Assembly (NCBI RefSeq): GCF_000165425.1 | Contig: NW_001799122.1 | Coordinates: 71,454-135,453, forward strand | DNA: 64,000 nucleotides | DNA from: Paramecium tetraurelia | Taxonomy: Eukaryota; Ciliophora; Oligohymenophorea; Peniculida; Parameciidae | Reading direction: 5' to 3' | In this document: positions 28,481 to 41,107 of the stretch, piece by piece | Numbering within the stretch: position 1 is the first letter of the stretch | How the letters are laid out: each line of letters begins with the position of its first letter | Notes under the pieces: model-generated | Told to the model about the DNA's origin: nothing | Databases searched by the model: none | Seen by the model: the letters and a program-made list of their open reading frames with translations, nothing else | Position numbers and translations under genes: made by a program

Positions 28481-29467
28481 TCAGAGTTTTTAGAATCTTA
28501 ATTTATTGTCACTTCTTAATGTTTAGATTTCTCCAAGTGCAGAAATTTCCTTTCTGTCAGATGTTACATATCCTAGAGTTTCTTACCGTTTTATAATGTT
28601 AATCTTAGGTAACGAAGACAGCTAAGGTTTATTTAATCCCGAATCGACTTTGGCCTTGATTCTACTAAGATCAAATTTCTCCTTTTTCTGTTCTGGATTA
28701 AAATTACCTCTTCTAATTAGTTCTTCAGAGTTTTCACTTACTTTTTTTGAAACCTATTGTTTAAGCCTGTTCATGGTGTTTTTTCCGTGTTGCAAGGCAG
28801 TTGATCTCCTCAAGTATTGCCGTTCAGTGGGATCAGGATCTAAATGGACTTTAAACTCGTAAGAATTTAGTAATACCTTATTTGTTGTCATGTCTATTTG
28901 CAAGCCATGAGAATGCTACTCCTGCAGTGAATTTGGTCTATAATTTTTCAATGATCTAATCTTCATTGGTGGTTTCTTATTGGTTGAGACTGTGGTCCTA
29001 TTTGTCCTTGCTATCTCTGGTTTGATCCGGCATAGTTTGAGGTAGGTCTTCTGAAGTTTTCTACCGCAGAATGAGGGTTCCTTTCTTTGATTAATTGGGC
29101 GTAGCACTTCCTAGACGTTATTTTCGCAACTTCCTTCTGATTACATTGAAGATGGGTTCTAATTTGACAGCCTTTAATTTTAATTGTGCTATCATCATTT
29201 CATCTTTTCTCTCTAATATTTTGTCGATTAATTGTATTCTAATTTATTAGAAATGATGAACCTCTCATCGGCAGAGTTCAGAGTCTTTAGAGATGCAATG
29301 ATTTATTTTTTATCATTAAAATCTGATAATGTGTTATAGGCATCCTGAACCCTTTATTTTTTGATGCTTATAGATTAAGATTTATTGGAATCATTTTTTT
29401 AATGAAAAGTCTTTCTTTAAGTTTCTATTAAATTTAATGGTCTATCCTTATTTTCAGTTTTATTCAT
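28481..29467 (-). CDS. Basic hypothetical protein
   Basis: 309 residues in three exons (introns of 23 and 34 nt near 29240-29275 and 29112-29150). Lys/Arg-rich and hydrophilic, with no membrane segment or recognised domain. A predicted helical part (D-E-R-I-Q-L-I-D-K-I-L-E-R-K) is followed by a basic disordered stretch (MKIRSLKNYRPNS) and another helix. Ends R-F-Q-K-L before TGA. Divergent from the EF-hand-like gene with 138 bp between starts. Function unknown; probably ciliate-specific. Confidence 0.7.
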
Positions 29468-29605
29468 AGTAGGAGTGGGTACAAAATTCTGAGGTCTGGA
29501 TGATGCAAAGAAGGGTTTTAATAATTTTCTTGCAGTATAATTTGGTCGATTCAGCATTAGTTTATCGAAGCTCATTATTTTTGATAAATAAATTCATTAA
29601 ATTTA

Positions 29606-30229
29606 ATGTCGCAGCAATCACTAAGTTAGGTTTCATAACACAGTCAACAACAACAACACTAGAATTAGTAACCAGGACAGAAAATAGGAAGCTCGATAGA
29701 AGACATCACACAAGACTTGGAGGAATTATTCGAATCTCTAAAGAGTAATCATCTTTAAAGAAATTGTAGTCGAGAAGCAAGGATAGCAAGTCGATTAGAT
29801 TGAGAAGTCTACCTTGTTGGCTTTACTGCTCTATTTGAACATTGACAAATCAGAGACTCAATTTTTTAATTATGTTGTTAGAACATTAGATCAATTGCAA
29901 TCAGTAATTAAATATTGAAACCATTTTAGACTACTCTAAATAAGGAGCAATTCAAAACTTTGTTTTTGGATCCTCAAATCAATACAGACAATTTGAAAAG
30001 CGAAGAGTTTGCATAAATTTTTAGTGTTTTCGATTTACAGAAAAAAGGATCATTTAGTGCTGAAGATTTCTTGAGGTTGTATAAGGAGACATCTGAATAC
30101 TTGAATCTAAATGAGAATTAGAAACAATAAGTGGAGGCAAGGATAAAAAAGGATTTTGAAATTATCAGCCCTGAACATAAGGAAATTACACCTATTGAAT
30201 TCTTTAAGATAATCAATAATTAAGGTTGA
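29606..30229 (+). CDS. EF-hand-like small protein
   Basis: 190 residues, introns of 25 and 26 nt. Gln-rich N-terminus, then helical segments; near residue 130 there is F-S-V-F-D-L-Q-K-K-G-S-F-S-A-E-D-F, an EF-hand-like loop that starts with Asp and has Gly at position 6, but the residue expected as Glu at position 12 is Asp, so calcium binding is uncertain. One further helical pair follows. It lies 70 bp upstream of the VIP1 gene on the same strand. Exact family not assigned. Confidence 0.65.
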
Positions 30230-30299
30230 TTCTAATATTGAAATGAAAATTAATTCCAATATATCATTATTTATTTTTAGTATATTAATTTAGTTGTTG

Positions 30300-33200
30300 A
30301 TGGATTAGGACCAAGAGATAAAAAGGAAGATAAGATCACATTCAGTCGAAAGAGGTACGAAATAAAATATTGATTGTAGAGAAAACGGAGAGTCAGTCCC
30401 AATTTACAGATGAAATAGAGGATGATAAAATAGTCACCATTGGTGTTTGCTGCATGGCTAAGAAGTCTTAATCCAAGGAAATGCAAGAAATACTTAATCG
30501 TATAAACCCAGAGTTTTTTAAAATTGAGATATTTTCAGAATAAATGATACTTGAAGATCCTATCGAATCATGGCCAATTGTTGAAACTCTTATCAGTTTT
30601 TATTCTGACGGGTTCCCTTTGAATAAGGCCATTGCCTATGTTGATTTGAGGAAGCCATTCATAATAAATGACCTAAAGAAATAGCAACTTCTGTGGGATA
30701 GGGAAAGAGTCTATACCTTACTAAAGAAAAATAAAGTGCCAGTGCCTAAACATTACTTTGTGTTTAAAAACCCGAATAAATATATCATAGACGACTATAA
30801 TCGGAAGGAAATTGAAAAGAAGTATAAACCAAGGAAAACTGAATAGGAAATAATTGAGGAAGAAGACAACGTTGATAGTGTTATAAGTTTTTTATAGAAT
30901 GAGGATTCATCCCAACATATCAAATCAGTTTAGACAGCAAAATAATTACAGGAATTGCTATTGCCTCCCAGGTAAGACACAATGGAAGAAAAAAATAAAA
31001 ATAAAATGAAATAAGGAATGAGATCTTATGATGCTAGATCATTATCAGCTGTAATAGATATTAAGAAGGATCCTAAAGAACTTTAGATCACTAAGATTGA
31101 AGAATGTGATGATTATTTATTAATAAATGGGTAGAAATTAGTTAAACCATTTGTTGAAAAGCCCTTTGATGCCGAAGATCATAACATCTACATTTATTAC
31201 AACTCAAGAGATGGAGGTGGATGTAAGAAACTATTTAGAAAGGTTGGAAATCAGAGTAGTATATTTGATCCAACTTAGAACAGTATTAGGAATGATAATG
31301 AAAACTATATTTATGAAGTATTCTTGCCTACAAATGGATTTGATATTAAAGTCTATACTGTAGGAGAGTTTTATGCACATGCTGAAGCCAGAAAAAGTCC
31401 AGTATTGGATGGTAAGGTTGTTAGATCATAGAATGGAAAGGAAATGAGATACCCTGTTTGTTTGACAATGGAAGAGAAGATGATGGCCATAAAGATTGTG
31501 AATATATTTGGTTAAAATATTTGCGGATTCGATTTGTTGAGAAGTAATAACAAATCGTATGTTTGCGATGTTAATGGTTGGTCTTTTGTTAAAGGAAATG
31601 CCAAGTATTATCAAGATTGTGCCACTATTTTGTAGAATATGATTTTGGCTAAATTAAGACCAACTTTATTATAGAAACAAATTTCTGATATCAATTTAGT
31701 TAAGGGATTCTACAAGAACTCTTTTAGACCCAGTTCAAAAGATTTAGACGGAAAAGAATAGAATTCTGAATTGAGATCTGTAGTGGCAGTATTTAGACAT
31801 GGAGATAGAACACCTAAGTAAAAAATGAAGATGAGATCTGCTAATGAATTGTTTCTCTCATTCTTTGATGAGGTTGCTGATCCATCTAAAGAAATTAAAT
31901 TGAAGCATCCAAAATAACTATTAAAATTACTCAATTTAACTAGAGAATGTATTGCCAAGACTTCTTGTCAGGATGATAATATCATTAAATTACTCTAAAT
32001 GAAGTCAGTTCTTGAATTAGGAGGGCATTTCGAAGGTATTAATAGGAAGGTCTAGATCAAACCATTAAAAACATAAAAAATAGAGAAAAATGGTTCGATC
32101 ATTGAATTCCCAGTTGAAGTCTTGTTAATCTTGAAATGGGGTGGGGAATTGACCTAATTAGGTGAAGAACATGCCGTTAGATTAGGTCAAGTATTTAGAC
32201 ACGATATGTATCCGACAGAGAAGGATGGATTACTTAGATTACATTCCACATATAGACATGACTTAAAGACATTCACATCAGATGAAGGCAGATGCCAATA
32301 TACTGCGGCAGCCTTTTTAAAAGGATTATTAGGTTATGAAGGAGAGGTGACTCCTATCTTAGCCACAATGGTGTAAAAGAATGAAGTCGCCCAAGAATTA
32401 TTGGATTGCAATAATCTAGAAATCGAGGAGGAAGTAGAAATAAAAACAATACTCCAAAAAATGTTAACTAATGATGAGGATATGTTGACGTAGATTTACT
32501 AGTACTTTCCTAATTTTAATATGACTCAAACTCAACACGATTTAATTAGCAAATTTAAATGTCCAAAGTCTATGCTTATTTAATTACACACCTACATTAA
32601 TTAATTAACCAAAAATATAAGGTAATTTTAGAATAAACTAATTAGACTTCACATCCACTTGGAAAAGAATTATTACATTACTCCAAGTGATATGGAACAG
32701 GGAGTTTAGACTATGTTTGAATCAGAAAATCTAACATTATTCTTTAAAAGATGGTACAAATTAGAATATGATTTCTTGTAAAAGGAGAAATTCAATATTT
32801 CTAAAATCCCAGATATTTATGATAGTGTCAAATACGACATGCTTCACAATCAGGATAAATTATAGTTTTATGAAAATTCAAAAGAGTTCTATTACTTGGC
32901 AGAATTGCTCAGTCATTTCATGGTTCCATTTGAGTATGGAATCACTACCAAACAAAAATTAACCATAGCCAAACGTGTAGTCGGTCCTTTATGCAATAAA
33001 ATCAAATAGGATCTCTTATGGTGGAATAGATCGGAATCAAAAAATCAGTAATAGGAGGAGGATTATTGGAAGTTCAGATAAACCGATGAAAGCGATTTGA
33101 ATAGTCCCTGGAGACATGTTAGAACGAGATTATATTTTACATCTGCTTCTCACTTATATTCTTTGTTCAACATCTTATATTATGGATTAGGACATTATTT

Positions 33201-33495
33201 AATCGAAGATGAATTCAAACAAAAACAATTGTAACAAATTTTAATGCTTTAATATCTGTCAAATATTGTTATTAAACTTTATGAAGATTTATCATCTGAA
33301 AAGGAGGATCCCAATAGATTCAGAATTGAATTGAGTGTTTCTGATGGCATTCAAATGCAATTCCCAATTGACAAAAATATGCTACCCAAAAGTGACAACA
33401 TTCACATTAACTAATCATTAAGATTGGATTAACTAGAAGAATTCCTTAATCAAATAATTGATTGTGCTTTTGGTGATGATGTTCAATCTTTATGA
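30300..33495 (+). CDS. VIP1: Inositol hexakisphosphate/diphosphoinositol kinase (VIP1/PPIP5K)
   Basis: 1,056 residues after removal of one 25-nt intron (near 30355). N-terminal kinase half: [11 protein letters not shown], then the F-Y-S-x-G-F-P-L-x-K-A-I-A-Y block, [18 protein letters not shown], and [21 protein letters not shown], all diagnostic of VIP1. C-terminal histidine-acid-phosphatase half begins [16 protein letters not shown] and contains L-T-Q-L-G and H-S-T-Y-R-H-D-L-K. The enzyme makes and breaks inositol pyrophosphates (IP7/IP8), cytosolic signalling molecules. Length is close to that of the fungal enzyme. Only 27 bp separate it from the next gene. Confidence 0.96.
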
Positions 33496-33522
33496 TATAT
33501 ATAATTAACAATAAATTAAATA

Positions 33523-34837
33523 ATGATCAATAAATTTATGGGGTATTTCAAGAATAGACCACCCTTTCAAAAGAGAGTGGCCAATTCATCCCTATTAAGT
33601 CAGTCAGATGAGATATTGTTAGATGATCTATTGTTCCTCATTTCTTGCTTTGAGAATAACCATTCAGAATTTATAACCAAAGCCCCATCTTATTACATAG
33701 AATAATACTTTACACTAGCTAACGAATAGTAATGAGTAATTCATAACTCTTTAGGGAATATGCCAACTCCTATATCATTAGAAACAAAGTGTTTTTAACC
33801 TGCCACTTAATGCTGCATGAATTTTAATTAGGTATCGACTTCGCTGATCATTTCCTCAATTAGAAATTCCCAGTTTTATTGGATAAAAAATCTCCTGTGT
33901 TTGTTAAAACTACCTCCCAGAAGGAAGAATGGCTGTCAGTAAACATCTAATTAAGTTACTTCTAATATCTTCAAAAATTGGCTGTGAACATACAAGTCTT
34001 CCACGCTTGCAAAGTGCAACAATACCCTTTGTTTTAAGAGGGATAAAAATTCATTGACATCCAAACTAAATTGCTTTGGCTCTTCAAGATTAGTAATCTA
34101 GTAAGACTTCAAATAACATTATAAGGTTAATAGTGGCTTGGGACAGATGGAAATCTTAAAATAAGCCTTGCAGATGGTCCCAGAAGATATGCTGTTGAAA
34201 GAGATCGTCCTAGTTTATTGGTCTGACATCATAGTATTCTATAATTTTCTCAGTAAAGAAGTATATCAACATCCGTAACAAATAGATCTTATAATTGTTA
34301 GATTATTATAGACATCTAGCCACACATATTTGTCTATAATTTTATGAACTCTACCTATAATTGTTTCAAATTAGAAATTCCATTTCCGATCTTTACAAAT
34401 ACCGTAAGCATTTTGATAGAGACAATGTTATTAAACAGCCTAAATGGTTTGATGTCAACAAACCAGTTCATAAATAAATAGAAGAATTCATGTTGAAACA
34501 AAAGTTGAATATTGGAAATAATACAGATAGAGCTGCCTCGAAACCATAAATGTCAAGCAGAGGATCCAAATCTCAAATTGCACTAGACACCAGAATTGAT
34601 TTAAGCAAATTACCTAGAACAAATAATAATACAATTAAAACTCATAGAGCAGGAAGACAAGGAGAAAGTGAAGGAGACGACGAAGATTTTGAATAACTTA
34701 AATAAATCCTGCAAAATTAGAATATCTAAACTAAATTAACAATGAAAAAATAATAAAAATAAAAATAACAAGATTCTGAAATTTCTTTTTAAAAATAATC
34801 TCAAGAAGAAGGAACAGATCTACCAAAAGGAGATTGA
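33523..34837 (+). CDS. ANTH-domain clathrin adaptor-like protein (AP180/CALM type)
   Basis: 406 residues. The first about 270 read as an ANTH fold: R-N-K-V-F-L-T-C-H-L-M-L-H-E-F fits the 'K-x-L-x-x-L-H-x-L-L-R' helix, S-Y-F-Q-Y-L-Q fits Y-x-x-Y-L, and the end R-L-L-Q-T-S-S-H ... D-L-Y-K-Y-R-K-H-F fits the last ANTH helices. The C-terminal 140 residues are Gln/Lys-rich and disordered, as in clathrin-binding tails. Introns of 26, 25 and an unusually long 43 nt (34332-34374); with these removed the frame is continuous and ends at TGA. ANTH proteins bind PtdIns(4,5)P2 and clathrin at endocytic sites. Call based on motif spacing, no search possible. Confidence 0.65.
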
Positions 34838-35091
34838 ATAAACTTATATATCTATATAATTTTCATGTAATTATTTTTATAATATCAATTACATAGTATA
34901 AAATTGTTGCATTAATGTATAATTTGATAAACTATCTCATCGAGCTATAATTTAAAATCCTTGTGTGTAGCATATATGTTAACCTAATATATAATACTTG
35001 TTACTCTAATTTATTTTCGGCAAGTATCTCTTTTTTAAATTCTTTAAGAAAATATATAAGGATTTACCTTATTATTGTTTACAGGATTATT

Positions 35092-35470
35092 TCAAAATTT
35101 CTACTAAATTCTTTCTTATTAGAAATATATCTTTTAAGTCTTACTTACACAAGTTTTTCTAGTTTCCTACATCATAAATACACTAAATTAGCTAAAAATC
35201 CTGTTTTTCAACTAAACCAAATAAATCTTATGGTCTTTGATCTTTCCTAATGTCTAAGAAAATAATTTCTTGCATTTTCAATCATTTAAATACTTTAATT
35301 TAGAATGGATCGTATTTAATTTCAAATCTCATAATTCTTCTAAAATAATAATTGATTTAGGAATCTTAAATGCAACCTTTCTCATCATTTATATCGACTT
35401 CTTATATCGTTACTCTCATTGTAAAAAAATTGAATATAGCATCTAACTCAATAATTCTTCTCTTGTTCAT
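35092..35470 (-). CDS. Possible small hypothetical protein
   Basis: An otherwise gene-free AT-rich stretch (34838-35689) holds a minus-strand reading of 117 codons once a 25-nt GT...AG intron near 35256-35280 is removed; spliced length is a multiple of three and it ends at TGA. The product is basic, begins MNKRRIIELDAIFNFF and ends Q-Q-K-F. No domain recognised. The opposite strand also stays open because TGA is rare, so this is only tentative. Confidence 0.3.
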
Positions 35471-35689
35471 ACTAAATAGATATATTTTAAATAGAAGTTA
35501 TCTTAAATCATAAATTTATGGCCTATATTTAGATTTTTTTAAATACTTATTTAATCTATAAGGTATATATATCGACTAATTAAATTTTGGGAAGATGTCT
35601 AAAATCAATTATGTAATTGATCTCTTAATGTAATAGAGTTCTTATTTGTAGTAATTTATATTTATGTTTTATAATTTATATTATTAATT

Positions 35690-36529
35690 ATGTAAAAGAC
35701 CTCTTTGGTCAATTTCTTGCACAATGGGTCTAATTACTATCCATTTGGAGATAAGCCTGAAAAACTTAGTTCAACTCAGGGAAGATTTGTACCTTTTATT
35801 TTTGAAAGGAATCAAGTTGGAAAACTAGCGAATGCTGAATTTTATCACCTGAATACAAATCAGAAGAGTGCTAAGCAGAGAACTAGTGAGTAAGCCAATT
35901 CGTTGCTTGCAGACACAATCATTAAATCCAAATTACATACTGAACAAGACACACCAAAATATGATCCAATCACCAAGTATGTTACCTTGATACCGACAAG
36001 CCAAAAGATAGATGAATTACATAAGACAATAGACATCAAAACCTATACTTTAAATCATACTTCTGTTGAGAGGGGATAGTTGATGAGGAAATAACAGAAA
36101 GGTCTAAATCATAAACATTAATTAATTAGTAGAAGTACTAAGACTCTGACATCTCAGATTCCTGCTATAGGAATTTATGATCCAATTCCTCTTAATAGAC
36201 ATCTACCTAACATTCAAATTAAATCGAAATCTATTCAAAAATTGCCTGAAGTTTGGGAACGCACTACTTAAGTTACTACTCCCAAAATTAATATTAAGAG
36301 CAGTGAATCTGAAATGATGTTTGCTAAATAAATTGCTCAAATCAACAGAGAAGTTGACTCGTAGATGAAAAGAAATCCAAATCAAAAGTTTTCAACATTG
36401 TAATTTGATGTTCATGAAAATATGAATTTGGAAGAGGCTGAACAGATGAGAAATAGAATGAAGCAATATTTCTAAAGTGTTAAGGATAGTCTAACCAAAA
36501 TTAAGAATCTCATTAACGTTAAACGTTGA
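35690..36529 (+). CDS. Hypothetical protein, intronless
   Basis: 279 codons without an intron, ending V-K-R before TGA. Hydrophilic and rather basic, with Gln and Ser/Thr-rich middle part and a helical, charged C-terminus (N-L-E-E-A-E-Q-M-R-N-R-M-K). No transmembrane segment or known domain. An internal start at a later codon is possible because the first few residues (MQKTSLVN) precede a conserved-looking N-G-S-N-Y-Y-P-F-G segment. Function unknown. Confidence 0.7.
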
Positions 36530-36632
36530 TAAAAATTAGATTTTTTATAGATTATATCTCCATACATTTAAATTTATAATTATAGATTGAAATATACTAA
36601 TTATTTATTGTCCAATAAATATTTAATTAATA

Positions 36633-37991
36633 ATGTCTTCTGCTAAAGTCCCTAACATAACAAGAATCAAAAGCAACCTAGAAAAGAAGTTTGTTGATGT
36701 TTATGGGAATAATCCCTAAAACTAACAAATGTTAGATTACATTATAAAAGAGTTAAAAGGTGAAACTGCATAAAGTGAAAAGAAAACCAAATCATCCAAA
36801 CAATAACCCCTTTATTCTGAAGACAAGGCAGTCTAATCAGTGCCATAGACTGCCCCTTAAATGACAGAGAAGTTTAAGGAGAAAACTAAAGAACCAACAA
36901 ATTAAAACCCTAAGCTGACAGAAAAACAATCTAGTCATGTATAAATACATTAACAATTTAGCATGGTAAATCTGCATATGAAGTCGATTCTCTAAAATGG
37001 GGTAAATATGCAAAGGAATAGGATTAGAAGTAAAAATTAGAAGATGAAGAAAAATTAAAGAAACTAGCATAACAATAGGAAGATCTAAGATAGCAGCTAT
37101 GCGAAATCAAATTGAGGAAACTGAAAGAGAAAGAGGATGAAAAGAACTCAGATATAAGATTTGCAGAATAATAAAAATAATTGATCAAAAAACAAGAAGA
37201 ACTCTCTAGATAAAATAAAGAAATGAAAGCCAAATAAAAAAAGGAAGAACTTTAATAAGTCAATGCTTACTTAGATAATTTAAAAAAAATGGAAAAAAAA
37301 GAAAGAAAATAAAGAATTGCAGAAGAACAACAAGAAATAGCTCAAGGTATTATTAGAAATTAAATTCTTAGTATTAAGAAAGATGTAAATTGATGATGAA
37401 TAAGATAAAAAAAAGAAGTTAGAAAAACAGTTAGAAATGTAGAAGGTGTTAAAATAATATGATTAGGATTAAGTTAGATAAAAGTAGACAATAGAGAAAG
37501 AAAAAGAGGAAGACAGAAAAATAATGAAATAAAACAGTGAAATTATAAAGAAAAGGGATGAATAAAGAGAGAAGGAGAAAAATGATAGATTAAATAAAAT
37601 TGATGGCATTGCCAATAGGTTCTAATAAACTGTTGACAAGGAATTGCAGGAAAAAATAAAAGAGGAAGAGAGAAAGTGCTAAAAACATATGAAGGATCAA
37701 GAAGAAAAGGAAAGGAGAGAAGAAGAAAGAAAGAGAAAGTCATAGGAGAGAAGAACCAAGGAAATGACTGATGAATTAAAAAGACAATAACAATAAAGAG
37801 AAGAAGCAAAAAGAAGAGAAATTGAGGAAGATAAGTAATTAGCTAAACAAATTAAAGAGAAAATGATGTAAGATGAAAAAGTCTCTTTAATTAAAAGAGA
37901 AAAATATAATGAATAAATTTAAGATACAAATTAGAAAATTAAAGATTAAATGGAAGTTGAATAAAATAAGAAAAAGAAAAGAAAAACATGA
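36633..37991 (+). CDS. Long coiled-coil protein (TPH/trichohyalin-like)
   Basis: 436 residues, introns of 23 and 25 nt; spliced length fits. After about 100 residues of Lys/Gln-rich N-terminus and a short Y-E-V-D-S-L-K-W-G-K-Y motif, nearly the whole protein is Glu/Lys/Arg/Gln heptad-type helix (E-R-R-E-E-E-R-K-R-K, K-Q-I-K-E-K-M-M). This resembles trichohyalin-plectin-homology proteins found in ciliary axonemes, but the composition alone cannot prove homology. The first third has a K-W-G-K-Y-A pattern sometimes seen next to such helices in ciliary proteins. Confidence 0.75.
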
Positions 37992-38046
37992 ATCTATACA
38001 ATTTAAGTAGACTTTAATTAAAGAAAAGTATAAAATTAGTATTGAT

Positions 38047-39854
38047 TCAGTACTTAGCTAATCTCTATTTCAGTTTCGGAGCATCAAAATTATAAATTTT
38101 AACCTTATTTTCTAAAGAAGCATCATCTTCTAATTGTGTCATTCCACCAATCTCAGTGAAGTTCTCATTTTATTCAAAATGATGTTAAATCTCCTTAACC
38201 TTTAATGGTTTATTGTTCTTATGCTACTAATTACGCTAGCTCTTGATTTAACAAATATTTACATAGATTATTTATCCTTTTATAGTCTCTCTTCCAATTC
38301 TTCCAGATCTTAAAAGTCCTCTTGAAATTTTGACATCATTTAACTATTATTATGCTATGATTATTATTATTAGGAGAGTACCTATTAAATCTATTATGAT
38401 GATTGATTCCTTTCTCTAAAAGATTTCGATGACTATTATTAGATAATAGAACTTCTAGAATCAGAGTTTTTATGGATTATTCCTCTCTCTTATAATCTAC
38501 TTAATAATTTTGAAGAGCCTATTCTTACATTGCTTTGGGTAAATTATGAATTTTAATAATTAATTAGAACAGATGATTGTTGAGAATTGATACAAGACGA
38601 AGAATAGCTATTAGCACTATTACCACTTTTGTTTACGCGTTATTCAGATTAATGACGACTTCTAATTCTACTCTTGGAAGTATCTTTCTATTGTGAATTT
38701 AATTCTGTCCTATTTAAGTTTAACTCAGAATTTTTCGGTGATTTATCCTCGACTTTGCTTCTTCGCTAAATCTATTATCTAGTTTCCTATTAAGTTTATT
38801 CAGCAGTGACTTTAGTAGTCCCTTAACTAAATTCAGTCCAATCAAATCTTTTATCATGTTTAAATCCATTTTGAATGGCTATTTATTCGAAAAGGGAGTA
38901 CAGATAACGGTAATCTGGCGACGATTTATATTGAAGTTACTTAACATATTGAAAATATCTAAAATTATATTAAGTAATACTGATAAAATTATGGAGGACA
39001 GTCTTTACACAATTCCTCAATAGATATTTGAGATTTCATTTGACCAACTATTTTCACCTTCTCTTTCTCATTGACGTTGTGAAAGGTCTGCCAAGGTAGT
39101 TTTCCTTTTAACATGTAAATAAACATATAGCCTATTGATTCTAGATCGTCTCTTCTACCCAATTCGTACCCTTTATGAGCATTGATACTAGCATATCTCG
39201 TTGTTCCTACAAATGGCTTGCTTTCCTTGAAGGGTCTAATTGAAGATGATTTAAATTGGAATACGTATGAGTACCATCTGGTTCTCGATAGAACTTAGCT
39301 ATTCCAAAGTCGGCGAGAAATATTTAATTTAATTCTTAATCTTTTCCAGTCATTATATTTTCTGGTTTCATGTCTCTATGAATAATTCCTCTATCAATTT
39401 ATAAATTTTATTAAAGATACCTTCTATGAACTCCTTCAATAATTTAGATCACTTGGAGAATAATGTTGACTACACATTTTAAAGAAAATGTTCTTAATTC
39501 CTTCATGTGATAGGATAGATCTCTTCCTAATAATTGCATGACTAGACAATTGCGATCATGATCATTTCCTGCCCAAATGATTTTTGGAATCCCTATTTAA
39601 GTAAATTTCGAACCTGGAATCTTCCTCAATTCATCTAACATTTGGATTTCCCTGTCTAATCCTATAACGTTGGTATCGTCCTTTTCGACTTTCATTGCAA
39701 CATATTCTTTCGTTTATAAATCTTCGCATAGAAACACAACTCCAAATGAACCTTAAGGCATAAATTAATTGCAAAATATACCTGCACTGATCTTCTTCTT
39801 TATAAAGAATCTATTATTGTATAATTTTTCGCTTTCAATTTAATCGAAATTCAT
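38047..39854 (-). CDS. Casein kinase 1-like Ser/Thr protein kinase
   Basis: 556 residues from six exons (introns 30, 30, 29, 22 and 26 nt). Kinase domain: glycine loop I-S-A-G-S-F-G-V-V, V-A-M-K-V-E-K (ATP lysine), I-I-H-R-D-M-K-P-E-N, L-A-D-F-G-I-A-K, and the CK1-specific T-T-R-Y-A-S-I-N-A-H replacing the usual APE motif; R-R-D-D-L-E-S-I-G-Y and L-P-W-Q follow. After about residue 290 comes a Ser/Gln/Asn-rich, disordered tail of some 260 residues, then a short charged end. Introns split the glycine loop and precede the HRD motif. Stop lies 56 bp downstream of the coiled-coil gene's stop (convergent). Confidence 0.93.
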
Positions 39855-39953
39855 TCTTTTTTAATAAATAAATATTTAGGGAATTCGGTAAAGAAAGTTG
39901 AGATAATTTATATATTTATTCGATTATTAATTTTTATATACAATGTATTGCTT

Positions 39954-41103
39954 TCATCTATTTTTATATTTAATTATTTTTTATTGTAAGTAGTGAATTA
40001 TAGATTCGTATTTATCAGTCAATTCTTAAATCTTTTACAGATGGAACTGGATTGGTATCATTTCCAGAGTTTGACTTTGAGTAGTCATTGAATTAAACTC
40101 ATTGATCTAAAGTTAGGATTAGGTTTGAAATTACTATTAAACTGAAAATTATGTTTAATGTTTAGATTATTACCTAACTATTTTTATTTATTGAAATTGT
40201 TGTCCGAACTAAAGAGTACCCAAAGCATCATCTATTTTCGTTGGAGCAAGACATAGGATAATCTTTAATTGTGCCTATCCCAAAAAGGAATTCGATAACA
40301 AATTAGTCAATTTTGATTCCCTAAATGGTATGTATATTCTTTGCATCTAAATTATCTTTTTTTATTTTTATTAATCAATCAAACACTAAATGCATCTGTG
40401 TAATGTAAAAATGCTCTTATTGTGAGTCACCATCTGTCCCGAATTCCCTTTGCTAACAGATCCGATTTAAATTATTTTTATTTTTGAGTTCTGCATAGTC
40501 TTTATTTCTATTACAACATGAATAATCGAGTCATTCAAGTTTTAAATCACCTCACATAATTGCTTAGCTAATTCAATCCATTTCGATTGTCCAGTGGTAC
40601 TCAAGTGATTCACAATCTATTCATTGTCAATAATAAATATTTTCAATTCTGATATTTATTTTTATGAGTGCAGTTACTAAGAGTCTATAGATCACATATT
40701 TACATGAATCATCCTTATAGCAATCCCACTCTCTATGCTAACCAACCCTTATTTCAGTGTAAACAAGGATCCTATCGTACCAAACAGCGAATATGTTTTG
40801 CCGCTTCCTTATGAACCATATATAATCAAGTTTGAACTTATCCCATTTAAGGCATCTGTGACTATCGGATTTACAACACACAAGTAAATCTATTCTTAAT
40901 CACATTGTGGATCAAAAATCTGATTGAATTCATACTATTACTCATACAGATTAGATTTCGATATAATTATTTACTTCTAAGTAAAATGTATATTAAATTA
41001 TAAGTACATCAGTGAACGATGATATACAGCTTTCCTCTTTGTCTTGACTATTTAGATATGCTTTGATGCGAACTGCAACATATATTTAATTATAATTAAT
41101 CAT
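39954..41103 (-). CDS. Divergent kinesin-like motor-domain protein
   Basis: 363 residues with introns of 31 and 27 nt; frame is continuous to TGA. N-terminus Y-V-A-V-R-I-K-A-Y matches the first kinesin strand; Y-E-F-N-Q-I-F-D-P-Q precedes the P-loop I-I-Y-G-S-Q-G-S-G-K-T-Y; near the end N-K-S-I-F-T-L-H-R-C-I, Y-I-P-F-R-E-S-K-L-T-N-L-L and T-L-Q-F-G are the kinesin alpha-4 and later motifs. The switch II DLAGSE is not present; the equivalent segment reads I-I-Q-I-G-S-V-S-K. The usual switch I region is also not recognisable. No stalk or tail. So this is a motor-only protein of doubtful ATPase competence. Its ATG is 4 bp after the TGA of the PDE gene. Confidence 0.8.
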
Positions 41104-41107
41104 AATT

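Noticed and set aside
34963-35250. Plus-strand 95-codon hydrophobic ORF
   Set aside because: Composition is AT-driven Ile/Leu/Phe/Ser; the minus strand reading is more protein-like.
37024-37809. Minus-strand Phe/Leu-rich ORFs
   Set aside because: Antisense of the Lys/Glu/Gln coiled coil.
39943-40950. Plus-strand gene with a signal-peptide-like start
   Set aside because: Open plus frames exist only because TGA is rare; the minus strand gives a kinesin with P-loop and conserved motor motifs.
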